A stretch of 64,000 bases of DNA from Rallus limicola (Eukaryota > Chordata > Aves > Gruiformes > Rallidae): assembly GCA_022605955.1 (NCBI GenBank), contig JAKCOZ010000059.1, forward strand, positions 1,240,001-1,304,000, given 5' to 3'. The position numbers were made by a program, and so were the translations under genes. Below are positions 1 to 13,517 of the stretch, piece by piece. Below the pieces are notes generated by a model, which saw nothing but the letters and a program-made list of their open reading frames with translations, was not told the origin of the DNA and ran no database searches. Positions within the stretch are counted from its first letter, which is position 1. Each line of letters starts with the position of its first letter.

Positions 1-3000
1 AGTTGCACACATTTTGGAACATGTGACTAACTTGCACATTCCAGCAACATCAGATGATCTGGCACTGACCCCAAAGCACTTATCAGAGTAGAATTTCAAA
101 GCTAACATTGGTTTAGAGTTGTTTTACATATGGAAAGAATATAGTATATAAGAAATATAACACTGTAGAAGATGTTATAATAGAGGAGATACTAAGGAAG
201 CCATTTATCTGTGTACCTATCACAGGTGACTTGTAGGGTGAAAGCATGCTCTCTGTGACACATAGGGCACAAACTGTGCATTACTTGCAGTGTGAAGGAG
301 TGAAATAACATCTGAGGAAATCAGAAGAGTGCGTTTATTAAGTGTCTTTATTAAGTGAACGGATCTTGCTTATAAGAAGTGCCATGATCCTTCTTTGTAC
401 AGAGATGTGTGTCACGGTGGAAAGTACAGCTTGAATTTAATAGCAAGATTTTGTTATTGACATTGGGAGAAGGCTTGACAAATACCCCCTTCAACAGAGC
501 TATGCTCACTTACTCCCTTTGAGGACCTGTCCCTCTTATTTTAATTAAAAAGCAGCAGACAAAATCTGATCATGCAGAGCCTGCTCCTAACCCATAGTCA
601 AAATGAATCCTTCATGCTCAGTGTAAAACTGAGTTGAGCAACCGTGTCAGGTAACGAGATCTTCTGCAGAATGCTTTGAAAGGCAATGTCATGAGAAGAG
701 CATCTCAGAAGATTGTGAAAAGGCAGCAAAAGAAGCAATTACAGCATTCATTTTTCGCTTTTATTGTCTGAGTCATGCCAGAAATGTTGTTAGTGAGCAA
801 CATTTAATTAAACCGTTATCAACTTAACTTTGGAGTATTTCATAATCTCACCCTTGGCATTGTCTTTTTATTAGGAAAAGGCTTAAGTGACTATGAAATC
901 TAATGAAAAGCCATGGGGAGGGCTTGCACACAACGAAGTTGCTAATCCATTGGAGACCTATGTGGGAAACTCATTTTTCAGTGACAGAGTAGAGCTTTGA
1001 AGGTTATCTTTTATCTTCTAGTCAGCTTTCTCTGAACTTGAAGCCATGTCTATGCAAAGTACATCCCAGCAAGTATCCACTGCTTTTTTGCAACTGTTTT
1101 AGTCTATATAACTTTATGTAGCCTGTAGGGGCCAGAGTGAGAGTCCAGGACATCAAGCACAATACAAGTGTGTTCAATGCCTCAGAGAGTTTATTGTGCA
1201 AATTGTTAGGTGCTATTTGGACAGTGTGGTTTTGACACTGCAAATGTATGGTTGTATATCTTCTCAACCTAAAACTAAAATGAAAGATCAGGATTGGTCC
1301 AGTAATAGCAGATGTGCAATACTTTCCTCTCAGCCTGTTATTTTTACACAGGAATCTGTTCATCTGATAAACCAGGAACAAGAACAGTACCTGCAGTTTG
1401 CTTTTGTATTTTCTTTACTATCATTTATTCTTTTTATTGGTGTGGAAGAGTCTGAGCCATAACTAGCAGGATTGCAAAAATACTCAGTGGCTTGGACACA
1501 GATACTCAGGCTGCTCTTGTTTATTAGTCTGGCCAAAAATAAGGAGGCTAGTTTGCTTTGTGAAGGAAGAGGTGAACACCAGTATCATCTGACAGGATTT
1601 AATTTTGAAAAAAAATTGATACATAATTTAAAAAAAACCCCAAAACACGCAGAATCCCAACAACAAACTGGAGTTTGTGCTTAGTAGAGCTCCTTTAGTT
1701 TGAGTCTTGCCATTCATAACCACACACTCTACCAATGACCACCCTGGGAGCTGCCATCTCACTGTTTACTAAAAATGCCCATTCTGGGCACTTTAATACA
1801 TCTGTAGGGAAAGCCGTGTCTGTCTCCAGACTCATTTACTGGTGAACAATCACATCATGCAGAACCTGTTACTGCTGTTCTGCATCTACACTGCTGTGCC
1901 TGCCCATCAGCAGCAGTTAGCAAAGAAGCATAACATAAATTAGCCACTTAATTTAAACCAAAACACAGCTGAAGCATTCGTCATGCTCCTTTGTAAAGCT
2001 CAATACTTTCACCAGTCTCACTAGTCTTTTTTTTTAATAGTTAAAGTACTGATTCTGAAGCCTTGACTAAAGTTTGAGATCTTGAATTTTCTGGGGAGGA
2101 GAAGGGAGAAAAATAGTGTTCCCGCTTGGGACAACAACTTCCATGAATATTAGTTCTGGCTTTTTAACTCTCATGGCTTTTCCTTCCCCAGAGCTTTAAA
2201 TACTGTTGTGATCTTTATCAAATACACTCTTGTGGGAACAAATACAGATCCTGCTAGCCTGGGAGTACCGAAAAGTTCTATAAACCAGAGAGTGCATGTT
2301 TTTTCATTTAATACTCACCTTGAGTCATTTCCCTATATCAGAGATACTAACATCTGCTATTTGGTTCAGGAGTTATCCCTGACTGGAGTTGGTGTTTACT
2401 GACTACGTCCAAATTGTTTCTAACATTAACAGCAGTTGAGCAAACATTTATTAGAATATAATTACGTTTTTTTCAGCATTTCTATTTTTGATCTTAAATC
2501 CTCACTTTCTCTATTGTATTATCACTCTTACAAATGAGTTCGTTCTCAGTTAACTCTGAGAAAGAAAAAAAAAAATCAATGATTTGCATTTAAAATATCT
2601 GAACTGGGCTGATTGGATGCCACTGTTCATGCTGCCAGAACGATGTCAACTGAATTTAACTGAATAATGTCTTAAGCACTACTTAACTGAAATTCTTCCT
2701 ATAAAGCACTCCTCCCTCAATCTGAACTTAAATTTCTCCCCATGGCTGGGAACGTGGATTCCTTCTCTCAAAGAGGTTTCTGTGGGTTGCTCGCTCGCTT
2801 CTCTGCTTCCTGCAAACAATCCTGCAGGATCTGCATGCTTTGGTTTGGGGAAATAGTGTGTTTTTCGTGTTCTGTCACATACCATATGAAACGTAAGTCT
2901 AATAGGAACATAAATGAAAACAAATTAAAATTTACTTCAAATACTTGTAGTTCTAGAAAATTTTTTGTGCAGGCAAGCAGTAGATAGTCACAAAATAGGA

Positions 3001-3377
3001 TTAATACATTTGACACTAATTCACTTCTTAAGTCAAATATTTAGAGACAATTTTAGTTAATCAACCTGCTCTTCAAAAAGATATTGAAAAGGTCATACAA
3101 ATTAATATCCAATTTTGAAAGAGCATTTGCATTTTTTAAAAAAGCAGGAAGGAGATACACATCTTGCCAGAAGAGCGTGCAATAGCTGTTAAGTTAAAAA
3201 TAATTAGGATATGAGATAACAAGTATCTCTAAATATACGTAAAGTACAGTTTTTATTAAAGTGAGCTCAATTTTACTTTATCTCTTCAGTTGGTATATAG
3301 GTTCATACTAGGGGCTCATTTTATTTCAATTTTATTTCAATTAGCAGAAAGAAAACCTATTCAGTGCAATCTAAGTA

Positions 3378-3408
3378 GTTTACCATTGCATTGCATTGCA
3401 TGGTAAAC
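3378..3408. repeat. Hairpin enclosing a TGCAT repeat
   Basis: GTTTACCAT at 3378-3386 pairs perfectly with ATGGTAAAC at 3400-3408. The 13-base loop consists of tandem TGCAT units. No gene is associated with it. Confidence 0.7.
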
Positions 3409-3769
3409 CAAGTAAATTGATTATCTGTATCTCCCAAACAGCTTCACTTGCTCATTAGTGTTAATTACAGCTCATTAGTGAAAAAAAGTTGTAATCGATG
3501 TGTTAACGTCACAGAAATAGCAACAAAACCCAATGTCCCTAGTGTAGCAATTGTCTGAAGTTCTCCTCCCTGGGCAGCTCGCTCAAAGAGCACAAAATAA
3601 GTCACAATACAGTAAGCTAAAAAATTGTTTTCTTCCTAATATCTATCATATGGTTCTAGATTTCTGAAATGTTTCTTTCAAGGCTGTGTTTTTGTCTGGA
3701 GAGGAAATTGTTCTTTTGGAACATGTAAGGTTATTCAGTGGTCCAGGGAGCAGTGCTTAGGCCTTTTTT

Positions 3770-3826
3770 ACATATATATATATATATATTTACACATGTA
3801 TATTTTTTTATGTATATATAAATTTA
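3770..3826. repeat. (TA)n-rich simple repeat
   Basis: A run of alternating TA from about 3771 to 3790 is followed by imperfect TGTATA/TATATA units. It is a typical intronic microsatellite. Similar short TA tracts occur near 6940-6975, 10141-10155 and 14040-14058. Confidence 0.8.
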
Positions 3827-5772
3827 TTTAATGGTGCTATTTATAGTTTCCTATAGACTTGAAATGTTTCAGTAGGTGCAATTTGACTGAGGATGTAAAA
3901 CTTATTAGGACTGGATTTATTTGGATGTATTTTTTTCTTCTTCCTCTGTTGCAGCTCCTACGAGCTGCTAAATAACAAAGCTGTTGTTGACATCGAGCTA
4001 TTTGATTAACATAAAAAGGCTTTTACTTCAAATCATTTCTGAATATTTCTGAATATGTAGAAAGCCTTCTATTACATGCTGGTTTAAAAATTGATTGCAT
4101 TTGTTTGCATTGCTGAATGCATTTATAATCTCTACTTCTATGGTATGAGAAGAGTAGGTTATGGCTGTTGGGGAGTTGCATATGGTGTTGCTTCTTGTCT
4201 TTAAAGAGATCTTATGAGATTCCAGAATTCTTCAGCCACCAGATTTTTTCACTGCAATCATAATATAAACTGTTTGTCCTAGGGCCAAAATTTTGATACT
4301 GAAAACAAATATATGTAGTAAATAAGCTACCAATGATAGTAAATAAAACAAATCTTATATTCAAAAAGAAGCTTCTGGGCCATGTTGAATTCATAGTTCT
4401 TGCAAGGTTATTGTGTCCTGAGACTTTTTTTAGATCAAAACAATCCAGCTTTGTTGCAAACTAAGCAAAAATATTTAATTACACTCTTAAATAGGAAGCT
4501 AAGTATATAATGATTTCTGGAAGCTTCAGAATTGAATTGAATTCCTCTATTGCAAGTTATTGCAGGATTATTATTATTATTAGAATAAGAATATTATTAA
4601 TACTAGAGTAAGAATTCTTGTATAACAAGTTACTGCTTTTTTTTAAATAAGACAATACATTATTGCACAGAAATGAGAGGTTTGAATTAAAGAGAAATAC
4701 ACATGGATTCAATATGAGATAGGTTTTTAATGTTTCTGTTAAGAATTGTGTCTTTGTGGTCTAATAGGTAGAATTCTTGTTCTGCTGGAAAAACCAAAAA
4801 AAACCCCAAACAAATTATGTAATTAGTTCATTATAGTTAGTTGAACTGGTATAAGATATTAGCATCCCATTTTTCTGTACAAATAAAAAGCACATAAGGT
4901 TATGAGAAGTCCAGTTAGATGTTTGGTAATTTTAACAGCATAAATCTTGTACAGAAATGTTGAAAAAAGTAAATAACTTCACTGTACAATGGTGCATTAT
5001 TCCTGAGAGAGATGCGTTCCTTCTTAGAGAGCAGCAATCAATATTAAAGCAAGGTGTCTTTTGATTTGTAAGCTAGGCAGATAGGATGTTTTAGTATAAG
5101 GGGACTTAGAAGACATTAAAAAAGGCAGATTATATCCTCCTGGGTGCCTACAGAACTTAACTTTAACGATGCTTTTTGCCTTTAAGGGTATTTACAATTT
5201 AGAACATAAGCAAGTGTAATGTTGAGTAAATAGTGTAGGATATATTAGGGTACCATGTTGTACCAGTGCACACCTTTAAAGTACATATGTATATCAGCTT
5301 GTTAGAAGGTCCATGCTTTGTAGCTAATTTAGTAAAAGAAAGGGATGATTTTTTCTGAAGAGAGATTTCTGGCGGCATCATTAATTTTGCTTCTGCTAAA
5401 CCTGAGAGGCTTTCCAGGTAGTGCTGAAATGGCAGGAAGCACGGCAGATGGGAAGTAGTAAAACATCAGACATCAATAAAAAGATTTTTTTCACTATTAC
5501 TTAGTAGAGGGTGGTAAAGCTAGAGATGTCTGCTTTTACTTTAAGACATTAAAAGATTTTTGCTTAGGCAGATTTGACTTCCAACATATTGTTCTAAGAA
5601 AACGTTACATAAATTCACTTTTGATTTCACTGCTGTGTGAGTTCCTCATACTCTAAGCCTAAGCAGTGTAATGGTGTAATTATAACATTTAAATATGAGG
5701 TTGCAAGAAATATCTTTTACTTCTTTTTGGTTTGTAAAGCAGTGCTACAGGTGTTCATGTATTCCAGAGTTT

Positions 5773-5798
5773 TAAAAGCTACATACGTGTAGCTTTTA
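5773..5798. repeat. Perfect 11-bp inverted repeat (hairpin)
   Basis: TAAAAGCTACA at 5773-5783 is followed by a 4-base spacer and its exact reverse complement at 5788-5798. It lies directly upstream of the CR1 tail that starts near 5800. A cruciform or RNA hairpin is possible; no function is known. Confidence 0.8.
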
Positions 5799-5799
5799 G

Positions 5800-5881
5800 A
5801 GATATGGTTTAGCATAGAACAGTAATGGTTGGACTCGATGATCGTAAAGGTCTTTTCCAACCTAGTAATTCTGTGATCCTG
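5800..5881 (+). mobile_element. CR1 retrotransposon 3'-end fragment
   Basis: The sequence carries the conserved CR1 3' end: a GGTTGGACT core at 5828-5836, then GATGATC, an AAGGTC block, TTCCAACC, and a final AATTCTGTGATCCTG-like octamer tail. CR1 elements are the dominant LINEs of birds and are usually 5'-truncated, as this one is. It is inserted in sense orientation in the NRG3 intron and is directly followed by a solo LTR. No coding capacity is left. Confidence 0.85.
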
Positions 5882-5884
5882 TTC

Positions 5885-6430
5885 TGTTTTTGATGTGGTT
5901 TCTGGTAGCCTGTGTAATGCTGTGATTTGGTTTTAGAATGAAAATAATGTTGATAACACAATGATGTGTTTAGTTGTTGCTAGATAGCTGTAATGTTTAC
6001 ACTGCCAAGGCGTTTCCACCTCCTCATGCCCTGCCAGGTCCACCAGGAGCTGGGAGAGCACCCTCAGGGCAGCTGCCCCAGGCTGGCGGACTGGACACTG
6101 CTCCTGCCATGGAACATCATGCTCCGCATATAACTGGGGAAAGTAGCCAGGAGGTGGCATTGCTGCTTGGAAACAAGCTGGGCACTGGGTTGTGGTTTTC
6201 ATTTTACATGCACTGAGCAATGACATTTGAGCATCGCTTGTACTATTGTTGTTATTATTTTTTAATTGTCATTGCTATGACTATTCTCATTTGTTATCCT
6301 GCTTAATATCCTGTTTAACTGCCTTTATCGCAGCCCATGAGTTTTTTCTGTTCTCCTCCCCATTGGGGTAACGGGAGGGTGAGCGAGTGCCTGCATGGTG
6401 CTTGCTTACCAGCTGGTGTTAAACCACAAA
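5885..6430 (+). mobile_element. Solo LTR of an avian endogenous retrovirus (ERVL-like), sense orientation
   Basis: The segment aligns by eye, in the opposite sense, with the segment at 61960-62512. Shared blocks include the GTTGATAACAC block near 5949, CTCCTCATGCCCTGCC near 6020, the GCATATAACTGGGG block near 6126 (a plausible TATA box), the CAGCCCATGAG block near 6332 and the terminal GTGTTAAACCAC. The last block resembles the usual end of a widespread avian LTR family. About 545 bp long, without internal retroviral genes, so it is a solo LTR. The 5' end is eroded next to the CR1 tail. Assignment to ERVL is from memory of the family and is not certain. Confidence 0.75.
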
Positions 6431-9400
6431 AATATCAATCAGTAGTACTGTGCCACAAGCATGTGAAACTCTGTGCTTAGGTGTAGCTAGGAAAATATTT
6501 GCCATGGAAATATATTTTATTCATTTCACAGAAACAGGTGTGATTTACATACGTGATTTGTTTCACTGAAACAGATATGATTCTCATTTTAGGAAGAGCA
6601 GGAAAGAAGAGCCAACCCACGCTTTGGTTTTTAAATTATAATACTTCTTCGCTCTGTCTTTGCTCAGCTAAGAGAATAAAAAACTACTTCCAGAATAAAG
6701 TATTTTATGAGACGAGTTCACTGAACATGCAAAAGAAGACTTGTAGTGAAATACTTTGTTCCACTGGAATAAATCAATGGTTTTTTGGGCTATTTACTTT
6801 TCTCAAGAACCATACTACTACTTTTGAGTAGGGGAGAGCTTGCGTCATGGATACTTGCTTCAGTCAGCGAAACTTGGTCAAATTATTAGTCATAGAGACA
6901 TACAAAAGCACCTAAGAGTGACAGAGAGGCCTCTATGTGTGTCTATATATATGTATATATTAAAAATATATCTATATTTTTAAAAACCTAATAACACCTA
7001 CTGGAAAAACCCTAGTTTATGGCTTAGAACTATGTAACATCATAGATGTCCTGTGCACATTTTTCAACCTCTGTTCATTGATACCAACCCAATCCCTCGA
7101 TTTACAAACACACAGAAAGGCCTGTTGCATTTCAGCATTGAGAGATGTGACTTGTATGTGCGGGGGAAGAAATCAGGTTTCCTTGTTTTCTTAAATCCTT
7201 TTTTCCTTGTCTTAAATCCTTTCATCCCCGTGTTAGCTAATTCCCTAAATTAGAAGAATGTTTATGTGACTTAATTGGTGATTTGAATTTTTTTGTTCTT
7301 AGGCTCTGGCAGTGTAAGTTAAAGGGGAAAAAAAAAAAGTTTAGTAAAACCAAATGGCTCTAGGCAGGAATTTAAACTTTGAGGTCTTCTTTTCTTTATC
7401 TTGGATGTTTGTGCTTTATTATTCATTGAATGGGGCTTTATATTACTTGTTCCTAGCTGGACACAAATTTATTCTGTCAATTTTAACCTGTTTCATATTA
7501 AAGATTAATTACTAAGCTTTGAATTTTCTTTAACTGTTGAGCAAGCTTTGGGGAAAGTCCTAGCATTTGTATGTAATTGCAACACATAGACCCCAAGAGC
7601 TTTAGATAGTTAAGGTAGTGGTAGGATTCAGCAGAATTTACAGACTAATTTTCAGCTGATTTGGGAGGATGATTTTGGTGTTCTATTTCCTTTCCCAGAA
7701 ACTCTGGAGCAGTTTCCTGATAGTGAGCCAATACTGTGCTCGAAAAACTAGGATGGGCTTTGATCCAGGATAAATTTTGGCCTTACATCTGTAGTGTGTT
7801 TCGCGTATCTTTGTGATATTGGATTGATGCTAGTAAAGTTTTGGAAATTAATTTTGCAGAGAAATTCTTTCAAAAGCATCATCAGTGCTCCTATTCTATT
7901 CCTGGGTTGTGATTCTTTTCTGAATAATATTGAAAGTATGACAGCTTTCCTTGCAGTTATAGTTTTTATCTGAAGACTAAAACTGAAGGATTGTTATGAT
8001 TAAAAAAAACCCAAAACATATCTTTCTCCACTGTTTAAAACATTGTTTATTCTGTGAGAAGGACTTAAGTGAGAAGAGTCATCAAACAGCTTCTCTATAC
8101 AGTTTGTGAGCTTTTTTTAAAGAAAAGAGGACGATTTCATATAATTATGCTACTAGAAATAACGGCTGGTGGGTTTTTTTAGTGCTATGGCCTTGGTTAC
8201 CATAAATAGGTCATGGTTATTGTAGGTAGTTTTAATAACTTAGACCAATTATGTTACTAACAATATGCAGTATGAGATTTTAAAAAAACCCTGTTTCAGG
8301 ACAGTGGGAAGATTCCTACTGATGTAGTATTGTCAGTACTGAAGGGAGTATTTGATAGAACTAAGAATTATTTTTCCAAATATAAAATAATATGTGAAGA
8401 GCTCTTATGTAACAAGTTTCTTTATAGTAATAGAAACAATATTTAGATTATATGAATCACTTGCATTACTTTTTTCCAGCGTTTGAAAGGCACTCACTTC
8501 CAAAATTGTTTTTGCAGAAAAAGCCACTTTATCATTGAACTTTATAGTAGAAGATCTTGATTTACAGGAAACCCTTTTTTCTCCACCACTCTCCCCACCA
8601 AAAAAAAAAAAAAGGAAAAAAAAATTACATGCAGAGTCTTGGTTAATTTGTAAGGTGTTCTGTACTTTTGTGTTAGTTTAGGGGGCTGCCAGAAAGAAAC
8701 TTTGGCTTCCAGAGTATTTTATACTCTAGCTGGCTGTAAATGAGAATGACTGCGCAGACTGTATTTGTCACTGATGATCAAAATCATTAAGCTTCAAAAA
8801 CTGGATTATTTCTATAGTGTTCATAGACTAAAATTTACTACTCCTTATAAAAAAAAAACCACAACCCCAAAAAACTCATAAACCTGAAAGCAAGCTACAA
8901 ATGTACTGCATATACAAGTTACCCCTAAATATTGCCCATTGACTGGCTTATGCTGGTGAGTTCACTGAAGCAAAAAAAAAAATACACTTTGGCACAGCCA
9001 TTTACTGAAGTTCAACATCTTATAAATTGCCTCAGTCACTCAATGAATTTGAAGGCATCCGCAAAATTTGATGGAGATGTCATGACTCTATATAAAATGC
9101 AGGTAACTTGGAAATCATTGCAATGTTGCACTGCTCTGCCAGACATAGTTTGGCTCATAAAGTTATAGAAATTTAGGCTGATTTTAGAATACCTAATATA
9201 ATACTGATTTTGTCAAAAGGTTAAAACACCCAAGCAAAACCAAGTAAACAAACCTTTTAGTGAAGTAATGGCTCAGTATGTAATTTCATTCTGATATGGC
9301 TAACAGTGAAACAAGGAGCAGGAAACAAGTGAGCATAGACACAGGATGTATTCAAGGCATATCTTCATCAGCATTTCCAAATCCTTTCAAGATGTCTTTT

Positions 9401-11639
9401 CAGAGGAATCACCAGCCTTTTCCCAGAAATATCCCTGCTTTCTTCGAATATTACTGTTGCTTCCATGAAAATATTCTTAATGACCTGAAATGTGGCATTA
9501 ACTAATAGAAACATGATCAATTAAGTCTTTGCTGAATTGGGACAGGTACCTGGTAGTTGATTCCCTTACCTGTATTTTCAAAGGTCTGATTGCACATTAC
9601 TGGAATGTTTGATGTTCCATGTCCCAGTTAAGAATACCTGGAAAAATTTTTTGGTTGATTGGTTGGTTTGGGTTTTGGGGGTTTGTTTTTTTGGTGGTTT
9701 TGTTTTGTTTTGTTTATTTGGATCCACTTCAAACAAAATGTAAGAGCAAAGCTAGCATCAGAATGGCACATCTCGTTCCAGTCAACATATAGCAATGGCA
9801 GCTCATGTACATTCTGGGTTTTGACCAGTATGACTCTTAAGCTTTCACTAACTTTTTCTTGCATGTGGCAAAGTAGACCAGAATTAGTCTTGGTGTTCCT
9901 AGAGATTCTTGCTCTCCTCTGCACAAGAGTCCCAGCTGGGATTTCCTAGATTAATCCATCCAAAACGCTGCTTAAATGTTTGCAGCTCCAAAATGTATCT
10001 AAACAAGGTGGAAATGTCTGGGAAGATTTAATAAATGCTGCAAATGAGAAGAGTTGGGGGTTGAGCTATGTCAGTCTGACACATTCTTGAATCTAGTTCC
10101 AGCTATATTAACATAGTATAAACATAAATATTTATAAGTTTGTTATATATATGTAACATACACAAACAAAACTGTTTAGAGTAAGAGACATCTAAACTGA
10201 GACTTGATGTCTGCTTTATTGTTACCAACTGAGGAAGCGCTAAATTCTTACCTTTTACTGACAATTTACTTAAGTTGTTTCTCTTAGTTGATAACTACTC
10301 TTTTTGCATACCACCTGTGAAAATTGAGATTGATGGCAACTGGATGAATCATATGTGTTCAGATTATTTTATAGAGAAGGTATAAGATGTATACTGTTAG
10401 ATGACAAGTGAAGAAGGGTCATCTGAAGGAATGCCCTCTCTAATCCTGCTCAGAGAAGCAAAACAGATAGGAGTTGTCAAAGAGGATGTATGAAGAGCAA
10501 CGTGGAAAAGCAATGCATTACTTTAACTTTAGCAAAAACTGACAGCAAAGGAAAAAAACTCAAAGACAGTTAAGATGTGCAGAGATTTTACCTATCTGCG
10601 GTCTTGATAATACCAGAAACTGGATTTTTCTTGAATTAATGACAGAAGAATTAATCATAACTATTTAAAGCTCCTTGGAAATAATGAAGACATATAATTT
10701 TAAAACATGAGTAACTTCAGATGTAGGGGAGAGAACAATGACTTCAGGCACAGGCAGTAGGTTGGCCAGCAAGGAAGCCTTTTTGTGTGGAATTTCAGTT
10801 GCAATCATAAAGGCATCATTGTGAACTCTCACACCTCTTCCACGGTGTTTGGATCATAAATGGCACATACTTCTGCAGACTATTCTTTTCTGTTCTTTCA
10901 CCTTCTGCTTTTGTGCCATGGCAGTGCAGCAGCTGTTGCCTCCTGCCTCCCCGCCTCCCTGTCTGCCTGCCCCCAGTCGCTCAGCATTATCCGAGCCCTT
11001 CAAAATATGTCTCTCCCAGGCAGGGAAGAAAACTGGGTCAGAGGCAGGCCCAAGTAGGCCAAGTTATTGCATGCTATTCATCTGCCTTCCTTTGGGTTGT
11101 TCTGTTCAGCCTCTGCAAGTCTGCTTATTCTTTTCATTAAGCCATGCTTGGAGCTGTGATGCTTCAGCAGTGTTTGTTCAAGGCTCAGCACCCGTTTGGC
11201 CCTATAGCCATAAGCTGTCCATCGCAACTGCCACAGAAAATAATGTGAATATTTTTAAAAGATGTGAAGCTGAGTGGCACAGGAAGGGCTGTCATTGAAA
11301 GCATGAGTCAGAAAACACTTTGGCGTGACTGCTTGGCTTTATGATGAAACCTTGTGAACCAGAGGTAGCGCTTACTTCTGGCATAGTATTTCCATTTGCA
11401 ATTTTTAGATAAAAATCATGACCAGAGATGTTACAAAGCACTTCAAAAGCTGCCCTGTGCTGCCAGCATCACTATTGTGTATGACAGCTCCTGGCATGTA
11501 ACACCCACCCAGGCACTCGGTGTAGAAATGTTCATTACTGGTACCACCAGTCAGGTTTTACTTGAAAACATTTGACATCAGTGTAAGACGTCCTTTAGCT
11601 TGCCACCCAGTGATAGTGTAAAGCTGCTCTCTTTCATGC

Positions 11640-11860
11640 AGTCAAAAATAATTCAGGTTTGGAGGGACCTCAGGAGCTCCATAATCAAACAGCTGAGTGC
11701 CAAAAACTGCCATGCTGGACAGTGCACAAAGTAGCTGTGCTGCCTGGTCCACCACTCAGGTGTCTTCATGGGGAGAATTTTTTCCTCACATGCAGTGGGA
11801 AACTCTGTTCTTCCAAATACTGTTCTGTCGTCCTGCCATGCACCACTGGCTCCATCTTCT
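11640..11860 (-). mobile_element. Degraded CR1 fragment, antisense
   Basis: Read on the + strand it begins with the reverse complement of a CR1 3' end (a TTCAGGTTTGGAGGGACCTCAGG block at about 11652-11674), typical of the segment that starts antisense CR1 copies in birds. About 110 bases on, a GGGGAGAATTTTTTCCTCAC block (11769-11788) and a TGTCGTCCTGCCATGCACCACTGG-like block match, loosely, the upstream CR1 segment read in reverse. The copy is old and carries many substitutions. Short open frames over 11659-12067 lie partly in this fragment and are not genes. Confidence 0.65.
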
Positions 11861-13493
11861 AACCTTCTCAGGGTCAGAGATAATTTGATAATTCTTTTTT
11901 TTTTAAGTCACTCTGACCTTATTGCATGTGTCATTTTGAAAATACTTTTGCTCTTGCTGGGTATGATTTCTTATTCTTCTGTAGTTTATCAGAAGTTAGG
12001 TTGCACTGGATGGTTTTGGACACCCATGCATCTTTTTAAAGTTGCAAGTTTATGCTTTTTTTTCTAACAGTTTCTCTCATGGAAAAAAAACAACTGAGCA
12101 TATGTAAAGATTTTGAATTTTAAAAATCTATTAGTACAAAATCTATTTGAGGGTATGTACGTGTTTATCTTTAAGCGTGTGTTTGCATGCCTTTGATGTT
12201 TGATTTGCAAAACCCACCTAAATATATTAATATAGAGAGATTGGTCTGTATTTTGCCTTTTTGTGTATATATATCTTTCAAGAGGCCAGAAAGAGGACTT
12301 ACAACGAGAAGTAAAACTGTATTCTCAATGACTTTAAGAACATTCTTTTAACTAGGAGCAAAATTAGCATATATTATTGATGTCATGCAATATGTCAGTT
12401 GCTAAAGATTATAATCCCCAACTTCAGTCCTTGTGAAGCAAAGGAACGTGCTGAGGTTTGCACTGCAGCAGTCCCAGCAGCCACATACACACACAAGTTG
12501 GTGCTTAAGCGACTTGGTTTTGGCAGCTTGCTGCCTAGCTGCAGCCACTGCCAAATACGTGAAGCAGATCCCTCAACGTGGGTGAGCACAGGGAGCGCTC
12601 TGCTAGACGTTTTGTGGGCTGAGGGCTTAATTGCATCTTAACACTGCTACTCACATTAGTAGGCTTTCAGCATCTGCCATTGCTCAGTACGAACAACTGG
12701 ATGCACTATCCCTCATGTTGGCAGAAAGCCTCTGGAGGATCAAAGGAAGACTATAGCTGCTTACAGTCACCATATTTACTTTTCTTTCTCTGCCAATATA
12801 CTGGGGTTTTCTCTCTGATCAATTTTTCAGCCTAGACTTGAGTGTTATAGTCATTGCAGTGAGCAAACATGCGCTTGCTGTGATGGACACCGGACTGAAG
12901 GAATATTTTATGACAAGGTAAGGGGGATGCTGGTGCACCAGTACAGTGAGTGACAGCATGCACCAAGCCAGATTTCTGTCTTCAATTTCCACTGGCTTAT
13001 GGAGTAGGTAGAGAAAAGTAATCGGTATGCAACTATATATTTCCCTAATCCTCTGTGTATCTGGGAGCTTTGAGTGGAGATCTCTTTGAGGGGAACAGAG
13101 ATTGATACAGTGCTCAGTGAAGACAGATACTTCTCCGGCTCCCTGTGGCAGTCTTCTTGTCATCACATCCATCCCTGGCTTGTGAAGAGATGCCAGGTCA
13201 AAGAGTTGAGGCTTAGAACAAAAAGAACGCAATGTATAAATACATAGTCCCATGCCTTCAGAGTTGTGTTCAGAAACTGTTGTACTTCAGTAGCAAGACG
13301 GTGTCCCTTCTCACATCTTTCTACTGCTGACCAATCCCATGTCTTTATTCTCGTGCCCTCGCCCTCCAGAGCCTTCCAAGGTAGAACCTCATGTTTCTGT
13401 TCCAGTGCATGAAGAAAAAACAAAACATATTTCAAGTTATTAACCATCATTTCCTATGGGTCTCCTGTTACTGCTCAAACCATATTTTTGTGT

Positions 13494-13517
13494 AAAAAAA
13501 AAAAAGGGGGGGGGGGG
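13494..13517 (+). repeat. A12 tract directly joined to a G12 tract
   Basis: Twelve adenines (13494-13505) are directly followed by twelve guanines (13506-13517). It is a low-complexity purine tract. The G run could vary in length between individuals or be a sequencing-sensitive site. Confidence 0.9.

Noticed and set aside
4380..4400. GTTGAATTCAT block that could recall the end of the neuregulin juxtamembrane exon
   Set aside because: The flanking translation does not match neuregulin-3 and no donor site is correctly placed.
5933..6226. Open frames on both strands over 5933-6226
   Set aside because: They lie inside the solo LTR, which is non-coding.
10849..11298. 149-codon cysteine- and proline-rich open frame
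   Set aside because: Two other frames are also open over the same bases, which points to a locally higher GC content with few stops. No domain, no splice or polyadenylation context, and no recognisable family.
12815..12920. Pyrimidine tract, AG and a later AAGGTAAGG that look like an exon (12832-12915)
   Set aside because: The enclosed sequence has several cysteine codons reminiscent of an EGF exon, but the translation does not fit the EGF cysteine spacing or the neuregulin-3 sequence.
12819..13253. 144-codon open frame on the - strand
   Set aside because: No known domain, no ribosomal or splice context, and no sign of a retrocopy. Treated as chance.
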